Shown here: positions 60,664-64,000 of the stretch, piece by piece
Numbering within the stretch: the first letter of the stretch is position 1
Layout: each line of letters starts with the position of its first letter
Assembly (NCBI RefSeq): GCF_029958925.1
Contig: NZ_CP124616.1
Location: 806,001-870,000 of the forward strand
DNA from: Tropicibacter oceani
GTDB lineage: Bacteria > Pseudomonadota > Alphaproteobacteria > Rhodobacterales > Rhodobacteraceae
DNA length: 64,000 nucleotides
Direction: 5' to 3'
Translations under genes and position numbers: made by a program
The notes under the pieces: model-generated
The model's input: the letters and a program-made list of their open reading frames with translations, nothing else
Told to the model about the DNA's origin: nothing
Databases searched by the model: none

Positions 60664-63600
60664 CTAGGTCTTGAAGATGCGGTAGATGGCCGGGATCACC
60701 AGCACCGTCAGCGCGGTCGAGGACAGCAGCCCGAACAACAGCGAAATCGCCAGCCCCTGAAAGATCGGGTCGGCCAGGATCACCACCGCCCCGATCATTG
60801 CGGCCACCGCCGTCAGCAGGATCGGCTTGAAGCGGGTTGCGCCTGCTTCGATCAGGATGTCCAGCGTCACCTTGCCTTCGGGGTCGGCGTGGCGGATGAA
60901 ATCCACCAGCAGGATCGAGTTGCGCACGATGATCCCCGCCAGCGCGATGAATCCGATCATCGAGGTCGCCGAAAAGGGCGCCTGGAACAGCCAGTGGCCA
61001 ACCATGATCCCCAGGAAAGTCAGCGGCACCGGGGTCAGGATCACCAGTGGCAGGCGGAACGATCCGAACTGTGCCACGACAAGGATGTAGATCCCGATCA
61101 AGGCCACGCCAAAGGCCGCGCCCATGTCGCGGAAGGTGACCCAAGTCACCTCCCATTCGCCATCCCACAGCAGGACGGGGTGGTCGGTTTCCGCCGGTTG
61201 GCCGTGCAGCGATATGATCGGCTTGGTGCCCTCTGGCCAATCCATCTTGTCCAGCTCGTCGGCGACGGCAAGCATGCCGTATAGCGGCGCCTCATAGGCT
61301 CCGGCCATTTCACCCATGACCATGGTAGCCTCGGCGCTGTTGTGGCGGAAGATCGGGTAGGATGTCAGTTCTTCGCTGATCTGAACCACGTCCCCCAGTT
61401 CGACCACGCCGCGCCCGCCGGGCAGGGCATTGGCGGGGACTGGGGTGGACAGCGCCGTGGCATCCATCACCCGATCAGACCGGTCGCGCCCCATCACGAT
61501 GGGGATAGGGCGACGGCCCTCGCCGCGATGGGAATAGCCCACCGTGGTATAGCTGTTCAGCAGTTGCAGGGTCTGGGCCGCGTCTGCCTCGTTCACCTGG
61601 TAAAAGTTCAGGTCCGAGGTTTTCATTTCGGCCCGCAGACGCCGCGCCTGGGTGCCAAAGTTGTCGTCGGTGTCGACGATGTAGTCGATGTTCTCGTAAG
61701 CCGTGCGCACCTTCTGCGCGACCATGCGCCGGGTGTCCGCATCGGGGCCGTAGATCTCGGCCAGAAGGGTGGCGATGACCGGCGGGCCGGGGGGCGGTTC
61801 GACCACTTTCATCACGGTGCCGGGCGGCACGGGGATGCCGTCAAGCAGCATCTGGCGCAGTTCCAGCGCAATGTCATGCGACGTGCGTTCGCGGGCGTGT
61901 TTCGGCAGCAGTTTCAACTGCACCTCGCCCATTTCCGGGTTCTGACGCAGGTAATAGTGGCGCACCAATCCGTTGAAGTTGAAGGCCGCCGCCGTGCCTG
62001 CGTGCGTCTGCGCCGAAACGACCTCGGGCAGGCGCAGCGCCATGCGCGCGGCCTGCTGAGCCAGGGCATCCGTGGCTTCGACGGTGGCGCCTTCGGGCAG
62101 GTCCAGCATCACGGTCAGTTCGGATTTGTTGTCAAAAGGCAGCAGCTTGACCGTCACGTCCTTGGTGTACAGCGCGCCAAGCGATCCAAAGGACAACACG
62201 ATCACCACCAGCAGGAACACCCCAGAGACGGCTTTGCTGTGCAGTACGGGGCGGGCTATGGCGGCATACATCCGGCCAAGGCGGCCACCGGGAATGCCGT
62301 GGCCTTCCTCTTCGTGGTGCAGGTCCGCACGGCCGGCGATCTTGATCATCAGCCAAGGGGTGATCATCACCGCGACAAAGAAGGAAAAGATCATCGCGGC
62401 CGACGCATTGGCCGGGATCGGCGACATGTAGGGACCCATCAGGCCCGACACGAACAACATCGGCAGCAGCGCCACGACCACCGTCAGGGTGGCGACGATC
62501 GTTGGGTTGCCCACCTCGGCCACGGCCTCGATCGCGGCCTGTACGCGGGTACGGCCCGGGCGCTTCATGCCCCAGTGCCGCGCGATGTTTTCGATCACCA
62601 CGATGGCGTCGTCGACCAGAATGCCGATAGAGAAAATCAGCGCGAACAGCGACACCCGGTTCAGCGTGTAACCCATGATATACGACGCAAACAGCGTCAG
62701 CAGGATCGTCACCGGGATGACGATGGCGACCACGATCGCCTCGCGCCAGCCGATGGCGAACAGCACCAGCGCGACGATCGACACGGTGGCAAGGCCAAGG
62801 TGGAACAGCAACTCGTTCGCCTTTTCATCGGCGGTTTCGCCATAGTCGCGGGTGACCTCGATCTCGACCGTGTCGGGGATCAACTGACCTTGCATTGCGT
62901 CGACCCGGTGCAGGATTTCCTCGGCCACGATCACGGCGTTGGCCCCGGCGCGCTTGGCGATGGCCAGTGTCACGGCCGGTCGGCGCAGCACCTGCGCCTC
63001 TGGATCGGCATGGCCATGTTCATCCGTCCCGCCCGCGCGGGTCAGCGTGGCAACGTGGTGTTCATCCAGATCGGTGACAAAGCCGACATCGGCCACGTCG
63101 CGCAGATAGACGGTGCGCCCGTCGCGGGCGATCAGTTCAAGGTTGCCGATCTCTTCGGGGGTGGTCAGCGTCTTGCCGATCACCAGCCCGATCTGTTGCC
63201 CGTCATCGCGCAACAACCCGGCAGGGGCTGAGGAATTGGCGCCCTGCACCTTGCCCGCAACCTGTTGCAGGGTGATGCCGTAAAGGGCCAGTTTGTCGGG
63301 GTCCGGCGCGACGCGCAGCGCCTCGTCGGTGGCGCCGATGACATAGGTCAGGCCGACGTCGTCGATGCGGGTCAGCCGTGCTTCAACTTCGCGCACGATG
63401 CGGGTCAGGTCGGCGGCGGTCAACTGGTCGTTGCCTTCTGCCGGGGCGAAGGTCAGCCCCACAATGGCCACATCGTTGATGCCGCGCCCGACGACCAGCG
63501 GTTCGGGGATACCCACGGGAATACGGTCAAGATTGGCCATGATCTTGTCGCGCACGCGCAGGATGGCGGTATCGGCAGGGATGCCCACCTGAAAGCGGGC

Positions 63601-63915
63601 GGTGACCATGATGTGATCGTCGCGGCTGTCGGAATAGACATGTTCGACGTTGTCGATGCCTTTGACGATGGTCTCAAGCGGTTCGGTCACCAGTTTCAGC
63701 CCGTCCTGCGCCTTGAGGCCCGCGGTTTCCACATGGATGTCGACCAGCGGCACGGAAATCTGCGGCTCTTCTTCGCGCGGCAGGGACATCAATGCGATCA
63801 GGCCCATGGCAATCGCCGCCATCAGGAACAACGGGCTGAGTGGGGACAGGATGAAGGCGCGGGTCAGACGCCCGGCAATGCCAAGCCCGCCCGAGGGGGT
63901 TTGCGTATCATTCAT
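60664..63915 (-). CDS. RND-family efflux permease (1083 aa)
   Basis: Inner-membrane proton-driven pump of the AcrB/HAE superfamily. An N-terminal helix (SPLFLMAAIAMGLIALMSLP) is followed by REEEPQISVP, the first periplasmic domain, a six-helix block with the paired Asp residues in GILVDDAIVVIEN (near 430-440), a second periplasmic domain and the second six-helix block. The REEEPQ motif and sequence are of the subgroup often called hydrophobe or cation exporters without known substrate. Overlaps the fusion-protein gene by 8 nt. Confidence 0.95.
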   Translation of the reverse strand: MNDTQTPSGGLGIAGRLTRAFILSPLSPLFLMAAIAMGLIALMSLPREEEPQISVPLVDIHVETAGLKAQDGLKLVTEPLETIVKGIDNVEHVYSDSRDDHIMVTARFQVGIPADTAILRVRDKIMANLDRIPVGIPEPLVVGRGINDVAIVGLTFAPAEGNDQLTAADLTRIVREVEARLTRIDDVGLTYVIGATDEALRVAPDPDKLALYGITLQQVAGKVQGANSSAPAGLLRDDGQQIGLVIGKTLTTPEEIGNLELIARDGRTVYLRDVADVGFVTDLDEHHVATLTRAGGTDEHGHADPEAQVLRRPAVTLAIAKRAGANAVIVAEEILHRVDAMQGQLIPDTVEIEVTRDYGETADEKANELLFHLGLATVSIVALVLFAIGWREAIVVAIVIPVTILLTLFASYIMGYTLNRVSLFALIFSIGILVDDAIVVIENIARHWGMKRPGRTRVQAAIEAVAEVGNPTIVATLTVVVALLPMLFVSGLMGPYMSPIPANASAAMIFSFFVAVMITPWLMIKIAGRADLHHEEEGHGIPGGRLGRMYAAIARPVLHSKAVSGVFLLVVIVLSFGSLGALYTKDVTVKLLPFDNKSELTVMLDLPEGATVEATDALAQQAARMALRLPEVVSAQTHAGTAAAFNFNGLVRHYYLRQNPEMGEVQLKLLPKHARERTSHDIALELRQMLLDGIPVPPGTVMKVVEPPPGPPVIATLLAEIYGPDADTRRMVAQKVRTAYENIDYIVDTDDNFGTQARRLRAEMKTSDLNFYQVNEADAAQTLQLLNSYTTVGYSHRGEGRRPIPIVMGRDRSDRVMDATALSTPVPANALPGGRGVVELGDVVQISEELTSYPIFRHNSAEATMVMGEMAGAYEAPLYGMLAVADELDKMDWPEGTKPIISLHGQPAETDHPVLLWDGEWEVTWVTFRDMGAAFGVALIGIYILVVAQFGSFRLPLVILTPVPLTFLGIMVGHWLFQAPFSATSMIGFIALAGIIVRNSILLVDFIRHADPEGKVTLDILIEAGATRFKPILLTAVAAMIGAVVILADPIFQGLAISLLFGLLSSTALTVLVIPAIYRIFKT

Positions 63916-64000
63916 GGCTGGTCGTCACCTTGTCGCCAGCGGTCAGACCGCTGAGGATTTCGATATAGGCGGCCCCGTCGATGGTGACCTCTTCGCCGGG
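63908..64000 (-). CDS. RND periplasmic adaptor (membrane-fusion protein), 3' end only
   Basis: Thirty C-terminal codons before TGA at 63910-63908, reading through IEILSGLTAGDKVTTSHE. The [V/I]EILSGLTAGDxV segment is typical of the C-terminus of HlyD/AcrA-like adaptors. The rest of the gene lies beyond the window. Overlaps the RND start, so adaptor and pump are translationally coupled. Confidence 0.85.
   Translation of the reverse strand, partial: PGEEVTIDGAAYIEILSGLTAGDKVTTSHE

Overview
The window is high-GC, densely packed bacterial chromosome that looks like an alphaproteobacterium of the Rhodobacteraceae (Roseobacter group). I infer this from the argH - small lipoprotein - lysA - TIGR02302 (DUF4175) block, the leuC/leuD/leuB arrangement, the abundance of TRAP and polyamine-type ABC transporters, and a dispersed GC-rich palindromic repeat carrying a GGAGTATTTTT..CCAAGAAGAAG tail. 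I see no insertion sequence, prophage, CRISPR array or plasmid function. It reads as core and semi-core chromosome.

Layout. 1-1642: three overlapping genes of unknown function. 1653-5395 (minus): a YhaN/YhaO (SbcC/SbcD-like) repair pair. 5519-6079 (minus): a TlpA thioredoxin, divergent from argH. 6102-12006 (plus): argH, a 31-residue LptM-like lipoprotein, a small membrane protein, lysA behind a paired palindromic repeat, and a large Gln-rich TIGR02302 membrane protein. 12138-17410 (minus): arfB, a possible structured RNA with its own terminator, a queuosine-precursor transporter, a phytase-like esterase, mepA, an MFS transporter and a thioesterase. 17541-21210: yggT, recQ, a small secreted Cys protein (minus) and yaaA. 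21213-23753 (minus): a hybrid histidine kinase whose first receiver has Glu in place of the phospho-acceptor Asp. 23968-31417: alpha-2-macroglobulin with an N-terminal PAN domain, plus pbpC. 31479-36178: thiolase, a cysteine-synthase-like enzyme, MscS, a SpoIIAA-like protein and two small ORFs. 36407-44427: leuC, a DXD glycosyltransferase-like gene, leuD, a membrane protein, an endonuclease/exonuclease/phosphatase-fold protein, an epimerase with a divergent LysR regulator, and leuB. 44647-45717: an EamA transporter and tRNA-Pro(CGG).

The most coherent metabolic system is 45777-58453. An RpiR regulator is divergent from a plus-strand run of N-formylglutamate amidohydrolase-like hydrolase, TRAP transporter (Q, M, P), glutamine-synthetase-like ligase, aldehyde dehydrogenase, iron alcohol dehydrogenase and a complete polyamine-type ABC importer. 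My inference is a gamma-glutamylation route for an amino alcohol or amine: ligate to Glu, oxidise alcohol to aldehyde to acid, hydrolyse to amino acid plus Glu. A 16-bp palindrome in the divergent promoter is a candidate RpiR operator.

58556-64000 (minus): the end of a membrane-fusion protein and its RND pump, then a CoA-transferase overlapping a citryl-CoA-lyase-type citrate synthase homologue, which could form an ATP-independent citrate (or related acid) cleavage pair. Many short intrinsic hairpins separate the units, including one after each of the two solute-binding-protein genes.
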